Assembly: GCF_002105195.1 (NCBI RefSeq)
Contig: NZ_MUHU01000033.1
Span: 1-64,000 of the forward strand
Reading direction: 5' to 3'
Length of the DNA stretch: 64,000 bases
Source of the DNA: Derxia lacustris
GTDB taxonomy: Bacteria; Pseudomonadota; Gammaproteobacteria; Burkholderiales; Burkholderiaceae_E
Below, one piece after another: positions 29,828-37,361 of the stretch. Within the stretch, counting starts at the first letter, position 1. Each line of letters begins with the position of its first letter. The notes under the pieces were generated by a model that did not search any database, had not been told where the DNA came from, and saw only the letters and a list, made by a program, of their open reading frames with translations. Made by a program: the position numbers and the translations under genes.

Positions 29828-32107
29828 TCAGTGGTGGCCGTGGACCACGGTCGGCGCCGCGCTGCCCGGCAGCCCGATGCTCACGTTCTGCATCATTCCC
29901 TGGTCCTCGTGGTCGAGGATGTGGCAGTGCAGCACGAACTCGCCGATGTAGCGCTCGTAGCGGGTGCGCACGCGGATGCGGTACACGCCGGTGGCGGGCG
30001 GCTGCGGATTGGCGTTGTAGGCGGGCGGGGCCGACGGCGGGTTCGAGTTCTCCAGCCAGATCGTGTCCTTCCACACGCCCTTGAGGCCCGCGTACTGGTT
30101 GGCGGCGGGCGACGGGCATTCCGGCCACGGCGTGCCCTTGGGGCAGTCGCTGGTGTCGGGCGCGCTCACGTCCACGCCATCGGGGTTGAGCACCTCGACG
30201 ATCTGGAACGGGTTGACGTGGATGTGGAAGGGATGGCCCACGAACCACGACTCCAGCTGCCATTCCTGCGCCGTGCCCAGTTCGAGCTGGCGCGGGATGG
30301 CGGTGGGCACATAGGCCTCGGGCGGCGCCTTGGGATCGGTGCTGGTGCCGCCGACCTGGAACAGGAAGCCGGAGCCGTCCTGCTTGCCCTGGATGAGGAA
30401 GGCGAGCTTTTCCTTCTTGCGGCCGTTCACTTCGGCATCGGTCACCGTGGGGTGCGGGATGAAGTGGCTGAGCTTCAGGCCGTGCTCGATGTCGTCGATC
30501 ACCGCCTTGCGCACCGCAGGGTCGGGGAGGTTGAGCCGGGCCAGCCGGATGAGCTGGGCCTGCAGGCGCGAATCGGCGATGAGGCGGCGTTCGTTGTCCT
30601 TGTCGGCGCCGTCGGGGCCAGCGCTGCCGGCGGTGAGGCTGCCCGGCGCGGCCTTGCCGACGTGCACGAAGCCGAGCACGGCGCGGCGATCCTTCGCCAC
30701 ATCGACCGGGTTGAGCGCCGGGTCCTTGAAGTCGACGCGGTCCACCGTGCCGTTGGCCGGCTTGATGTCGAGCACGCAGTAGTCGCCTTCCTCGGGGAAG
30801 GTGACGAGCAGGTCGCTGCGGTAGCCCGGTTGCAGCACCGTGCGCAGGCGCGGGCTGGCGGCGGCCATCGTCAGGCCGTCCGACGCGGCGGCGTGGTTGC
30901 GCAGCGGCGTGTCGGTGCAGGCGTCGGCGATGAGCTTGTCGCTGTCGGGCAGGCGTGCCGGATCGGCGAGCAGCTGGCGCAGGCCGGGCCGGGCGCGGCG
31001 GAATTCGACGCCGATGGAGTCGCGCACGCCGCCGTGGATCACGCGCCAGCGTTCGAGCCGGCCGGCGATCGCGCCCTCGAACCACGGCCACACCACGCCG
31101 TTGATGCTGGTGTAGCGGCCCGACTGGGCCCAGGTGCCGGGGCCGAACTGTTCCGTCGTCTTGACATCGGCGGACACGCCGCCCGAGACCGGTCCCTTGT
31201 AGCTCTCGATCTCGCCGGTCTGGCCCGGCTTGCAGTCCCAGCTCCACGGTGCCGCGTCCGGCGTCTTGTCGGCCGGGTCGTGCGGGCAGGCGTAGGCGAT
31301 CTGCTGGAGCAGCACCACGCGCTCGAAGGCGAGCTTGCCGCTCGGGTCCTTGAGCAGCACGTCGAGGTCGCCGTTGCGCGGCGCGACGCCCGGCGCGGCC
31401 AGGATCGGCTGGCGATTGCCGCGCACGATCAATGCGCCGGCCATGCCGCTCGACACCTGGAGCGCGGTCGAGCCGTGCACATGCGTGTGGTACCAGAAGG
31501 TGCCGGCGGGATGGTCGGCCGGCACGTTGTATTCGTACTGGAACCGCTCGTTGGACCGGAGGTTGAGCAGCACGTTGTCGCTGTTGCCGGTGGGGCTCAC
31601 CCACAGGCCGTGCGAGTGCAGGTTGGTGTTGTTGAAGCAGTGCGGCGTGTTGATGTCGCCGGGATGCTCGCCGGCGCCGCAGCCCGGCTCGGCGGGCAGG
31701 TCGTTGTGCAGCGTGATGCGCACGGTCTGCGCCGGCTGCATCTCGATCGTCGGCGCGATGAAGACCGGCGCGTTGGCATCGCGCTTGCGGTTCAAGTCCT
31801 GGTAGCTGCGCAGATGCACCGTCTGATAGGCCGTGGCGGGGCTGGTGGCGCCGGGGTTGCGCAGCACGCCGGTGCCGTAGGCGATGCTCAGATCCAGTAC
31901 CTGCTCGCTCAGCGGGCCGCGCGTGGTGGCGCGGGCCTGGAGCGACGGCGACCTTGCCGTGCCGAGCACATTGGTGAGCACGGGCGGGTCGACCGCAACG
32001 GTGGCTGGCGCGGCAAGGCTGCTGCCGGTGGCGAGCGCGAGCGCCACGGGCACAAGCTGTCGTCCGAGCGACGCGCGCGGGCGTTTTGCAGGGGAAAAGA
32101 CGGGCAT
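29828..32107 (-). CDS. Multicopper oxidase (laccase-like), secreted
   Basis: A 759-residue blue copper oxidase, larger than the usual 500-600. A signal peptide (about residues 1-35, ending SLAAPATVA) is followed by cupredoxin domains with all four copper motifs: HSHGLW, HTHVHGST, HPFHIHVNPFQ and HCHILDHEDQGMM. The last includes the type 1 Cys and an axial Met. It would oxidise a phenol, a metal ion or a haem-like compound with O2 in the periplasm; the substrate is unknown. The extra length lies in the central part (residues about 250-520). The ATG at 32107 has GAGG upstream. It interrupts hoxB and hoxC, on the opposite strand, and has its own terminator. Confidence 0.9.
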   Translation of the reverse strand: MPVFSPAKRPRASLGRQLVPVALALATGSSLAAPATVAVDPPVLTNVLGTARSPSLQARATTRGPLSEQVLDLSIAYGTGVLRNPGATSPATAYQTVHLRSYQDLNRKRDANAPVFIAPTIEMQPAQTVRITLHNDLPAEPGCGAGEHPGDINTPHCFNNTNLHSHGLWVSPTGNSDNVLLNLRSNERFQYEYNVPADHPAGTFWYHTHVHGSTALQVSSGMAGALIVRGNRQPILAAPGVAPRNGDLDVLLKDPSGKLAFERVVLLQQIAYACPHDPADKTPDAAPWSWDCKPGQTGEIESYKGPVSGGVSADVKTTEQFGPGTWAQSGRYTSINGVVWPWFEGAIAGRLERWRVIHGGVRDSIGVEFRRARPGLRQLLADPARLPDSDKLIADACTDTPLRNHAAASDGLTMAAASPRLRTVLQPGYRSDLLVTFPEEGDYCVLDIKPANGTVDRVDFKDPALNPVDVAKDRRAVLGFVHVGKAAPGSLTAGSAGPDGADKDNERRLIADSRLQAQLIRLARLNLPDPAVRKAVIDDIEHGLKLSHFIPHPTVTDAEVNGRKKEKLAFLIQGKQDGSGFLFQVGGTSTDPKAPPEAYVPTAIPRQLELGTAQEWQLESWFVGHPFHIHVNPFQIVEVLNPDGVDVSAPDTSDCPKGTPWPECPSPAANQYAGLKGVWKDTIWLENSNPPSAPPAYNANPQPPATGVYRIRVRTRYERYIGEFVLHCHILDHEDQGMMQNVSIGLPGSAAPTVVHGHH

Positions 32108-32199
32108 GGAAGGGCCTCGGTGGATGGGGGAGGAGCGCCGGCGCCAGATGCACCCGCGCCGGTCGGGCCAGCGAGGTTCACCGTTCCCTTTCTTGCGCC

Positions 32200-32217
32200 G
32201 CGTGACGCAGTTCACGC
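32200..32217. promoter_or_regulatory. CRP/FNR-type palindrome between the oxidase gene and hoxC
   Basis: GCGTGA, spacer CGCAGT, TCACGC. The TGA-N6-TCA core has the symmetry of a CRP/FNR-family site. It lies 93 bp upstream of the oxidase start and 117 bp upstream of hoxC, so it could serve either divergent promoter. Confidence 0.4.
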
Positions 32218-32333
32218 TTCCCGGGCGCTGTAACTCCCGATCCGGCCAGCGTCCCCTGATGGAGTGAGCGGGTTGCCCGTCGCCACCGGCCCGGGCGAGT
32301 ATTGGCCGACCTCCTCCCGCCGCAGCTGTCCTC

Positions 32334-33872
32334 ATGCCCCTCATCCCCGACCGCCGCCTCGTGCTCGGCCCCTTCAACCGCGTCGAGGGCGATCTCGAAG
32401 TGCGGCTCGACATCGGCGCCGGCCGGGTGCGCCGCGCCGAGGTGAACTCGCCGATGTACCGCGGCTTCGAGCAGATGCTGGAAGGCCGCGAGGCCGCCGA
32501 TGCGCTGGTGATCGTGCCGCGCATCTGCGGCATCTGCTCGGTGGCGCAGGGCGTGGCGGCGGCGCGCGCGCTGGGCCAGCTGGCGGGCATCGAGCCGCCG
32601 GCCAACGGGCTGCATGCCATCAACCTGATGTGCGCGGTCGAGAATCTGGCCGATCACCTGTCGCACTTCTATCTGTTCTTCATGCCCGACTTTGCGCGGC
32701 CGGTGTACGCCGGCGCGCCCTGGTTTGCCGAGGCCGAACGGCGCTTTGCGGCGCTGGCCGGCGAGCATGCGCGCGCGGCGCTGGCGGCGCGGCAGCGCTG
32801 GTTCACGCTGCTCGGCACGCTCGGCGGCAAGTGGCCGCACACGCAATCGATCGTGCCCGGCGGCAGCACGCGCGCCGTCGATGCCATCGAGCGCACCCGG
32901 CTGCTGGCCCAGGTGCGCGAGCTGCGGCGCTTTCTTGAGGCCACCACTTTCGGCGCGCCGCTCGAAGCCGTGGCTGCGCTCGATTCGCGCGCCGCGCTCG
33001 ATGCGCTGCTGGCCACGCGCGCCGGCGCGAGCGATCTCGGCTTCTTCGCGCGGCTGGCCGATGCGCTCGCGCTCGATGCGCTCGGGCCCGGCCCGGGCCG
33101 CTACCTCAGCCTCGGCGCCTATCCGCGCGCCGACGGCGGCGAGGTGTTCGGCGCCGGCTTCCTCGACACCCACCATGTGCCGACCGACCCGGCGGCCCAG
33201 CTGCCCGGCCGGCCGCTCAGCACCGCGCCCCGGCCCTGGCGCCAGACCGCGCCCGATCCGGCCGCCGTCACCGAGGACATCAGCCACGCCTGGTATGCCG
33301 GCGCGTCGGACCGGCTGGCGCAGGCGCCGGCCGATGCCCGCACCCTGCCCGATGCCGACCGGCCCGGCGCCTACAGCTGGGCCAAGGCGCCGCGCTATGC
33401 CGGCCACACGCTCGAAACCGGCGCGCTCGCGCGGCAGCTGGTCGACGGCCAGCCGCTCATCTGCGCCGAAGTCGCGCGCTCGGGCGGCAATGTGTACACG
33501 CGGGTGCTGGCGCGGCTGATCGAGATGGCGCGCATCGTCATCGCGGCCGAAGGCTGGCTGCGCCAGATCCGCCCCGGCGAGCCCTTCCACGCGCCGCATG
33601 CGCCCGCCGCCGACGGCCGCGCCATTGGCCGCATGGAAGCCGCGCGCGGCAGCCTGCTGCACTTTGCCGAGCTGCGCGGCGGACGCATCGCCAACTGGCA
33701 GATCGTGGCGCCGACCACCTGGAACTTCTCGCCGCGCGACGCCGCCGGCACGCCCGGCGCGCTCGAGGCCGCACTCGAAGGCGTGGAGGTCGCGCCCGGC
33801 GACGAGGTGCCGGTGCGCGTGCAGCATGTGGTGCGCTCCTTCGACCCCTGCATGGTCTGCACCGTGCACTGA
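32334..33872 (+). CDS. hoxC: Regulatory (H2-sensing) [NiFe] hydrogenase large subunit, HoxC/HupV type
   Basis: HoxC holds the NiFe site of the H2 sensor. In the 512-residue protein the nickel ligands are Cys65 and Cys68 (RICGICS) and Cys506 and Cys509 (DPCMVC). It ends at once after DPCMVCTVH, with no C-terminal peptide to be cleaved, as known for the sensor class and unlike uptake hydrogenases. Ile67 and Phe115 (HFYLFF) fall where sensor hydrogenases carry the bulky Ile/Phe pair that narrows the gas channel and gives O2 tolerance (Ile62/Phe110 in Ralstonia). It must have its own promoter in the 226-bp gap shared with the oxidase gene. Confidence 0.9.
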   Translation: MPLIPDRRLVLGPFNRVEGDLEVRLDIGAGRVRRAEVNSPMYRGFEQMLEGREAADALVIVPRICGICSVAQGVAAARALGQLAGIEPPANGLHAINLMCAVENLADHLSHFYLFFMPDFARPVYAGAPWFAEAERRFAALAGEHARAALAARQRWFTLLGTLGGKWPHTQSIVPGGSTRAVDAIERTRLLAQVRELRRFLEATTFGAPLEAVAALDSRAALDALLATRAGASDLGFFARLADALALDALGPGPGRYLSLGAYPRADGGEVFGAGFLDTHHVPTDPAAQLPGRPLSTAPRPWRQTAPDPAAVTEDISHAWYAGASDRLAQAPADARTLPDADRPGAYSWAKAPRYAGHTLETGALARQLVDGQPLICAEVARSGGNVYTRVLARLIEMARIVIAAEGWLRQIRPGEPFHAPHAPAADGRAIGRMEAARGSLLHFAELRGGRIANWQIVAPTTWNFSPRDAAGTPGALEAALEGVEVAPGDEVPVRVQHVVRSFDPCMVCTVH

Positions 33873-33885
33873 GCGCACGCGGTCG

Positions 33886-33919
33886 CGCGGGTTTTAGTAC
33901 GATCGTTCCGAAACCCGCG
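33886..33919. promoter_or_regulatory. Nested palindromes ahead of the GST gene (operator candidate)
   Basis: CGCGGGTTT (33886-33894) and AAACCCGCG (33911-33919) form perfect 9-bp arms. The 16-bp centre contains a second palindrome, ACGATCGT (33899-33906), within TAGTACGATCGTTC, which looks like a TetR-family operator. It is 43 bp before the GST start and 14 bp after hoxC, so the outer arms could also be the hoxC terminator stem. Confidence 0.45.
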
Positions 33920-33961
33920 CCGGCGTGCCTGCCGCGCCGGTCGCAACCACGGAGCGCCTCG

Positions 33962-34663
33962 ATGATTGACCTGTACTACTGGCCGACACCCAACGGCCAC
34001 AAGATCACCCTGTTCCTCGAAGAAGCCGGGCTCGACTACACCATCGTCCCGGTCGACATCAGCAAGGGCGACCAGTTCAAGCCCGAGTTCCTCGCCTTCA
34101 GCCCCAACAACCGCATGCCGGCCATCGTCGATCACGCGCCGGCCGATGGCGGCGCACCGATCACCGTGTTCGAGTCGGGCGCGATCCTGGTCTATCTGGC
34201 CGAGAAGATCGGGCGCTTTCTGCCGGCCGATGTGCGCGGCCGCAAGACGGTGCTGGAGTGGCTGTTCTGGCAGGTGGGCGGGCTCGGGCCGATGGCCGGA
34301 CAGAACCATCATTTCGGCCTGTACGCGCCCGAGAAGCTGCCCTACGCCATCGAGCGCTATGTGAAGGAAACCAACCGCCTCTACGGCGTGATGGACCGGC
34401 GCCTGGCCGAGAGCGAATTCCTGGCCGGCGCCGACTATTCCGTCGCCGACATGGCGGCCTATCCCTGGGTCGTGCCCTGGAAGCAGCAGCAGCAGGAGCT
34501 GGCCGATTTCCCGCATCTCAAGCGCTGGCTCGACGCGATCGCGGCGCGGCCGGCGACGGTGCGCGCCTATGCGCGCGGCGACGAGTTCAAGCGGCCGGCG
34601 GTGACGGAGGAGGGCAAGAAGCTGCTGTTCGGGCAGACGGCCGCCAGCGTTCGGGCTGTTTGA
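33962..34663 (+). CDS. Glutathione S-transferase, YfcG/YghU-like
   Basis: A 233-residue glutathione transferase. The thioredoxin-fold N-terminus starts IDLYYWPTPNGHKITLFLEE, where the NGHK segment is typical of the Nu-class (YfcG/YghU) disulfide-bond reductases. The cis-Pro region is NNRMPAIVDH and the glutathione-binding ESGAILVYLAEK follows; the C-terminal helical domain contains WLFWQVGGLGPMAGQNHHF. Likely a cytoplasmic redox or detoxification enzyme. The ATG has GGAG upstream. Stands alone after hoxC and before a 649-bp non-coding region. Confidence 0.9.
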   Translation: MIDLYYWPTPNGHKITLFLEEAGLDYTIVPVDISKGDQFKPEFLAFSPNNRMPAIVDHAPADGGAPITVFESGAILVYLAEKIGRFLPADVRGRKTVLEWLFWQVGGLGPMAGQNHHFGLYAPEKLPYAIERYVKETNRLYGVMDRRLAESEFLAGADYSVADMAAYPWVVPWKQQQQELADFPHLKRWLDAIAARPATVRAYARGDEFKRPAVTEEGKKLLFGQTAASVRAV

Positions 34664-34671
34664 TCGGGGAC

Positions 34672-34890
34672 GGCGCCGGACGGGACTGGGGGCCGGGCGC
34701 GCCGACGGACGCGGTCGGCCTGCGGCCGACTGCCCTCGCTCCGGGGCCGGACGCCGGCCGGTCCGCCAACTCGCGACCCTTGCGGGTCGCTCAGACATGC
34801 GGACCTGAGCCGCTGCGCGGCTCGCCGACGTCCGGCCCCTGCGCTCGGCGCGGCCGACGGCGCGCCCGGCCCCCAGTCCCGTCCGGCGCC
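34672..34890. repeat. Palindromic element A, 219 bp, with perfect 33-bp terminal inverted repeats
   Basis: Positions 34672-34704 and 34858-34890 are exact reverse complements over 33 bp (left arm begins GGCGCCGGACGGGACTGG). Inside are further perfect pairings: GTCGGCC-TGC-GGCCGAC (34714-34730), GGGGCCGGACG with CGTCCGGCCCC (34743-34753 / 34829-34839), GGTCCGC with GCGGACC (34760-34766 / 34799-34805), GCGACCC-TTGC-GGGTCGC (34773-34790) and GAGCCGC-TGC-GCGGCTC (34807-34823). The whole element can fold into one branched cruciform or RNA. No coding potential. Confidence 0.9.
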
Positions 34891-35048
34891 TTGCACTGCG
34901 CTGTGGCACGAGGAGGTGGGTTAGGTCGGGCTGTCTTGCGCACGTCCTTGCCGGGTTGGGGATGCGACGTTTGGTGGTGGTTTTGCGCCCTGCGCACGGA
35001 AGCTTCGAATACCGGCGCGCAGCGCCGGCATCGGCCGTTGAACAGATA

Positions 35049-35268
35049 GCTGGCGCGGGCGCCCCGGCGGCGGGCGGCTGTCGAGGGTGCCGAGCGACGA
35101 GGTAGACGCGGGTGAGCGCGCAGCGCTCAGGCAATCCTGTCTGAAGCCCGGCCTGTCGGGCTGAGTTGGATTGCCGGCCCGCGGGCTACCGAAGGAGCGA
35201 AGGGCAGCCGCCGCGTCCAGCGGCGGCCACCCGCGTCAGCCGCCCGCCGCCGGGGCGCCCGCGCCAGC
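35049..35268. repeat. Palindromic element B, 220 bp, with perfect 32-bp terminal inverted repeats
   Basis: Positions 35049-35080 and 35237-35268 are exact reverse complements over 32 bp (left arm begins GCTGGCGCGGGCGCCCCGG). Internal pairings: TGAGCGC-GCA-GCGCTCA (35113-35129), GGCAATCC with GGATTGCC (35130-35137 / 35168-35175) enclosing AGCCCG/CGGGCT, and GCCGCCGC-GTCCA-GCGGCGGC (35207-35227). The sequence is unrelated to element A but has nearly the same length and branched layout. Confidence 0.9.
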
Positions 35269-35312
35269 AAGCCGACAGCGCAAACTCGCCGTTCTCACGA
35301 CAACGAGAAAAC

Positions 35313-35837
35313 ATGGACCGCCTGACCATCTCCCTCCCCGAAGACCTCGCCACCGCCTTCGACCGCCTGATCGCGCGCCAGGGCTATGGCAACCGCTCCG
35401 AAGCCATGCGCGACCTGATCCGGCGCGCGGTCGAGGCCGACCGGCTTGCGCGCGCCGAGGCGCCGCAATGCGTGGCGAGCGTGAGCTATGTCTACAACCA
35501 CCATGAGCGCACCGCGTCCGACCGGCTGATGAACGTCCAGCACGAGCATCACGACCTCACCGTGGCCAGCCTGCACGCCCATCTCGACCATGAGCACTGC
35601 ATCGAGACGCTGCTGCTCAAGGGGCCGACGGCGGCGGTGCGCGGCTGCGCCGAGCGCATCGTGGCCGAGCGCGGCGTGCGGCACGGAAACATTCACGTCG
35701 TGCCGCTGGTCGAAGCCGGCCATCCGCATGTGCATGCCCACGGCCACGATCACGACCATCCGCACGACCACCCGCACCCCCATGACGACGAGGCCGATGG
35801 CGCCGCGCCGCATGTCCACCTTCGCCCCGGGAGCTGA
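35313..35837 (+). CDS. nikR: Nickel-responsive regulator NikR with a His-rich C-terminal tail
   Basis: NikR is a ribbon-helix-helix repressor that shuts nickel uptake when nickel is plentiful. In this 174-residue protein the DNA-binding part is RLTISLPEDLATAFDRLI with GYGNRSEAMRDLIRRA, and the nickel ligands are His77, His88, His90 and Cys96 (LHAHLDHEHC), one position off E. coli NikR. Typical NikR is about 133-150 residues; here a tail of about 35 residues holds 13 His in a HxH/HDH pattern and could bind extra metal. The ATG at 35313 is chosen as the longer frame upstream is inside element B. Nickel control fits the nearby [NiFe] hydrogenase genes. Confidence 0.92.
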   Translation: MDRLTISLPEDLATAFDRLIARQGYGNRSEAMRDLIRRAVEADRLARAEAPQCVASVSYVYNHHERTASDRLMNVQHEHHDLTVASLHAHLDHEHCIETLLLKGPTAAVRGCAERIVAERGVRHGNIHVVPLVEAGHPHVHAHGHDHDHPHDHPHPHDDEADGAAPHVHLRPGS

Positions 35838-35840
35838 GCC

Positions 35841-36113
35841 TTGACCGCCACCACGACCCTCGTCGTCGCCGAAATGCTGACTGTGCAATACATCTTTCGC
35901 GGCGCCGGCCGCACGCGCGAGGAAGCGCGGCTGGCGCTGCTGGCGGCCTGGAAGGTGCAGCGCGACGGCGTGCTCGCCCAGCAGCCGCAACTGGCGCCGA
36001 CGCTGCCGCTGCCCGAGGACATGGAGCGGCATTTCCGCATCGTCTACAACGAGTACGAGGCCGGCGTCGGCTATCGCGACGGCACGGCGGTGAGCCGCAT
36101 CGCCAGCGACTGA
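35841..36113 (+). CDS. Small conserved-looking hypothetical protein
   Basis: A protein of 90 residues if the TTG at 35841 is the start (GGGAG upstream), or 79 residues from the ATG at 35874. It looks soluble (YIFRGAGRTREEARLALLAA, EDMERHFRIVYNEYEAGVGY). It starts three bases after nikR and is probably translated with it. No known domain; a nickel-related role is only a guess from position. It is convergent with arsH, 7 bp away. Confidence 0.6.
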   Translation: MTATTTLVVAEMLTVQYIFRGAGRTREEARLALLAAWKVQRDGVLAQQPQLAPTLPLPEDMERHFRIVYNEYEAGVGYRDGTAVSRIASD

Positions 36114-36120
36114 GCCGGGC

Positions 36121-36915
36121 TTACAGCGCGCGCTGGTTGACGCGCTTCGACAGCTCCTCGGCGCTTTCCTTGCGCTCGCTGTAGCGGTCCACAAGCCAGT
36201 CGCCCAGGTGGCGCGTGAGCAGCGTGAACTTCACCAGCTCTTCCATCACGTCGACCACGCGGTCGTAGAGCGCCGACGGCTTCATGCGGCCGGCCTCGTC
36301 GAATTCGAGGAAGGCCTTGGGCACCGACGACTGGTTGGGAATGGTCAGCATGCGCATCCAGCGGCCGAGCACACGCATCTGATTCACGGCGTTGAACGAC
36401 TGCGAGCCGCCCGACACCTGCATCACCGCCAGCGTCTTGCCCTGCGTCGGCCGGATCGCGCCGCTGTTGAGCGGCAGCCAGTCGATCTGCGCCTTGAGGA
36501 TGGCGGTCATCGCGCCATGCCGCTCGGGCGAGCACCAGACCATGCCTTCGCTCCATTGCGCCAGCGCGCGCAGCTCGACCACCTTGGGATGGCTGTCGGG
36601 CTCGGCATCGGGCAGCGGCAGGCCGCGCGGATCGAAGATGCGCGTCTCGGCGCCGAGCGCCTGCAGCAGGCGCGCGGCTTCCTCGGTGAGCAGGCGGCTG
36701 AACGAGCGTTCGCGCAGCGAGCCGTAGAGCAGGGCGATGCGCGGCGCATGCGTGGGCGGCGCAACCGCCAGATCGGCCGGCGACGACCGGCGGAACAGCT
36801 CCGGCGCGACATTGGGCAGATCGGCCAGGTCGGGTACGACGCCGGGAGCCGGCGCGGGCGCCGGGCTGCCGCCCGGCAGCGCCAGCCCGGGGCGCATGTG
36901 CTCAGCGGGCGACAC
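36121..36915 (-). CDS. arsH: ArsH, NADPH-dependent organoarsenical oxidase / FMN reductase
   Basis: ArsH is an FMN flavoprotein that oxidises trivalent organoarsenicals to the less toxic pentavalent form. The 264-residue protein has the flavodoxin-like signature [22 protein letters not shown] and [20 protein letters not shown], all diagnostic. The ATG at 36915 lies inside the end of the upstream arsC gene, an overlap of 14 bp, so translation is coupled. Last gene of the ars operon. Confidence 0.95.
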   Translation of the reverse strand: MSPAEHMRPGLALPGGSPAPAPAPGVVPDLADLPNVAPELFRRSSPADLAVAPPTHAPRIALLYGSLRERSFSRLLTEEAARLLQALGAETRIFDPRGLPLPDAEPDSHPKVVELRALAQWSEGMVWCSPERHGAMTAILKAQIDWLPLNSGAIRPTQGKTLAVMQVSGGSQSFNAVNQMRVLGRWMRMLTIPNQSSVPKAFLEFDEAGRMKPSALYDRVVDVMEELVKFTLLTRHLGDWLVDRYSERKESAEELSKRVNQRAL

Positions 36916-37324
36916 GGCGGCCCTCCGCGTCGATGACGACCTCGCCGTCTTCCTTGGTGAAGGCGCCTTGCTGCGGCGCCGGCAGCAGGTCGAGCACTTC
37001 TTCGGACGGCCGGCACAGCCGCGTGCCGAGCGGCGTGACGACGATGGGCCGGTTGATGAGGATGGGCGTGGCCAGCATCGCGTCGACGAGGGCGTCGTCG
37101 GTCAGCTCGGGATTGTCGAGGCCCAGCTCGGTGAACACTGCTTCCTTGCTGCGCATGATGTCGCGCACCGGCTTGCCGGTGGCGGCGATCAGCTGCACCA
37201 GCGTCTCGCGTGCCGGCGGCGTCTTGAGGTATTCGATGACGGTCGGCTCGATGCCGGCATTGCGGATCAGCGCCAGCGTGTTGCGCGAGGTGCCGCACTT
37301 GGGGTTGTGATAGATCGTGACCAT
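36902..37324 (-). CDS. arsC: Arsenate reductase, glutaredoxin-dependent type
   Basis: Reduces arsenate to arsenite using glutathione and glutaredoxin. The 140-residue thioredoxin-like protein has its catalytic Cys at residue 10 in [11 protein letters not shown], with the Arg residues of the arsenate pocket in INRPIVVT and TRLCRPSE. It lies 37 bp after acr3 and overlaps arsH. The operon also has a second, unrelated arsC of the phosphatase type. Confidence 0.95.
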   Translation of the reverse strand: MVTIYHNPKCGTSRNTLALIRNAGIEPTVIEYLKTPPARETLVQLIAATGKPVRDIMRSKEAVFTELGLDNPELTDDALVDAMLATPILINRPIVVTPLGTRLCRPSEEVLDLLPAPQQGAFTKEDGEVVIDAEGRRVAR

Positions 37325-37361
37325 CGCGGTCTCCGTTTGAAGATGAATTGCGAATGCAGTT

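Larger units (their letters stand above)
34664..35312. other. 649-bp non-coding region with two large palindromic elements
   Basis: No gene is seen on either strand. It contains element A (34672-34890), element B (35049-35268) and, between them, a small hairpin CCGGCGC-GCA-GCGCCGG (35012-35028). The nikR start follows 44 bp after element B. Confidence 0.8.

Noticed and set aside
28772-32233. A 1153-codon open frame running through hoxB and across the oxidase gene
   Set aside because: It shifts frame against hoxB and is antisense to the copper motifs of the oxidase. It has no domain and no ribosome-binding site.
34664-35312. Retron or group II intron
   Set aside because: No reverse transcriptase is nearby and no intron domain V pattern is seen; the structures are simple inverted repeats with hairpins.
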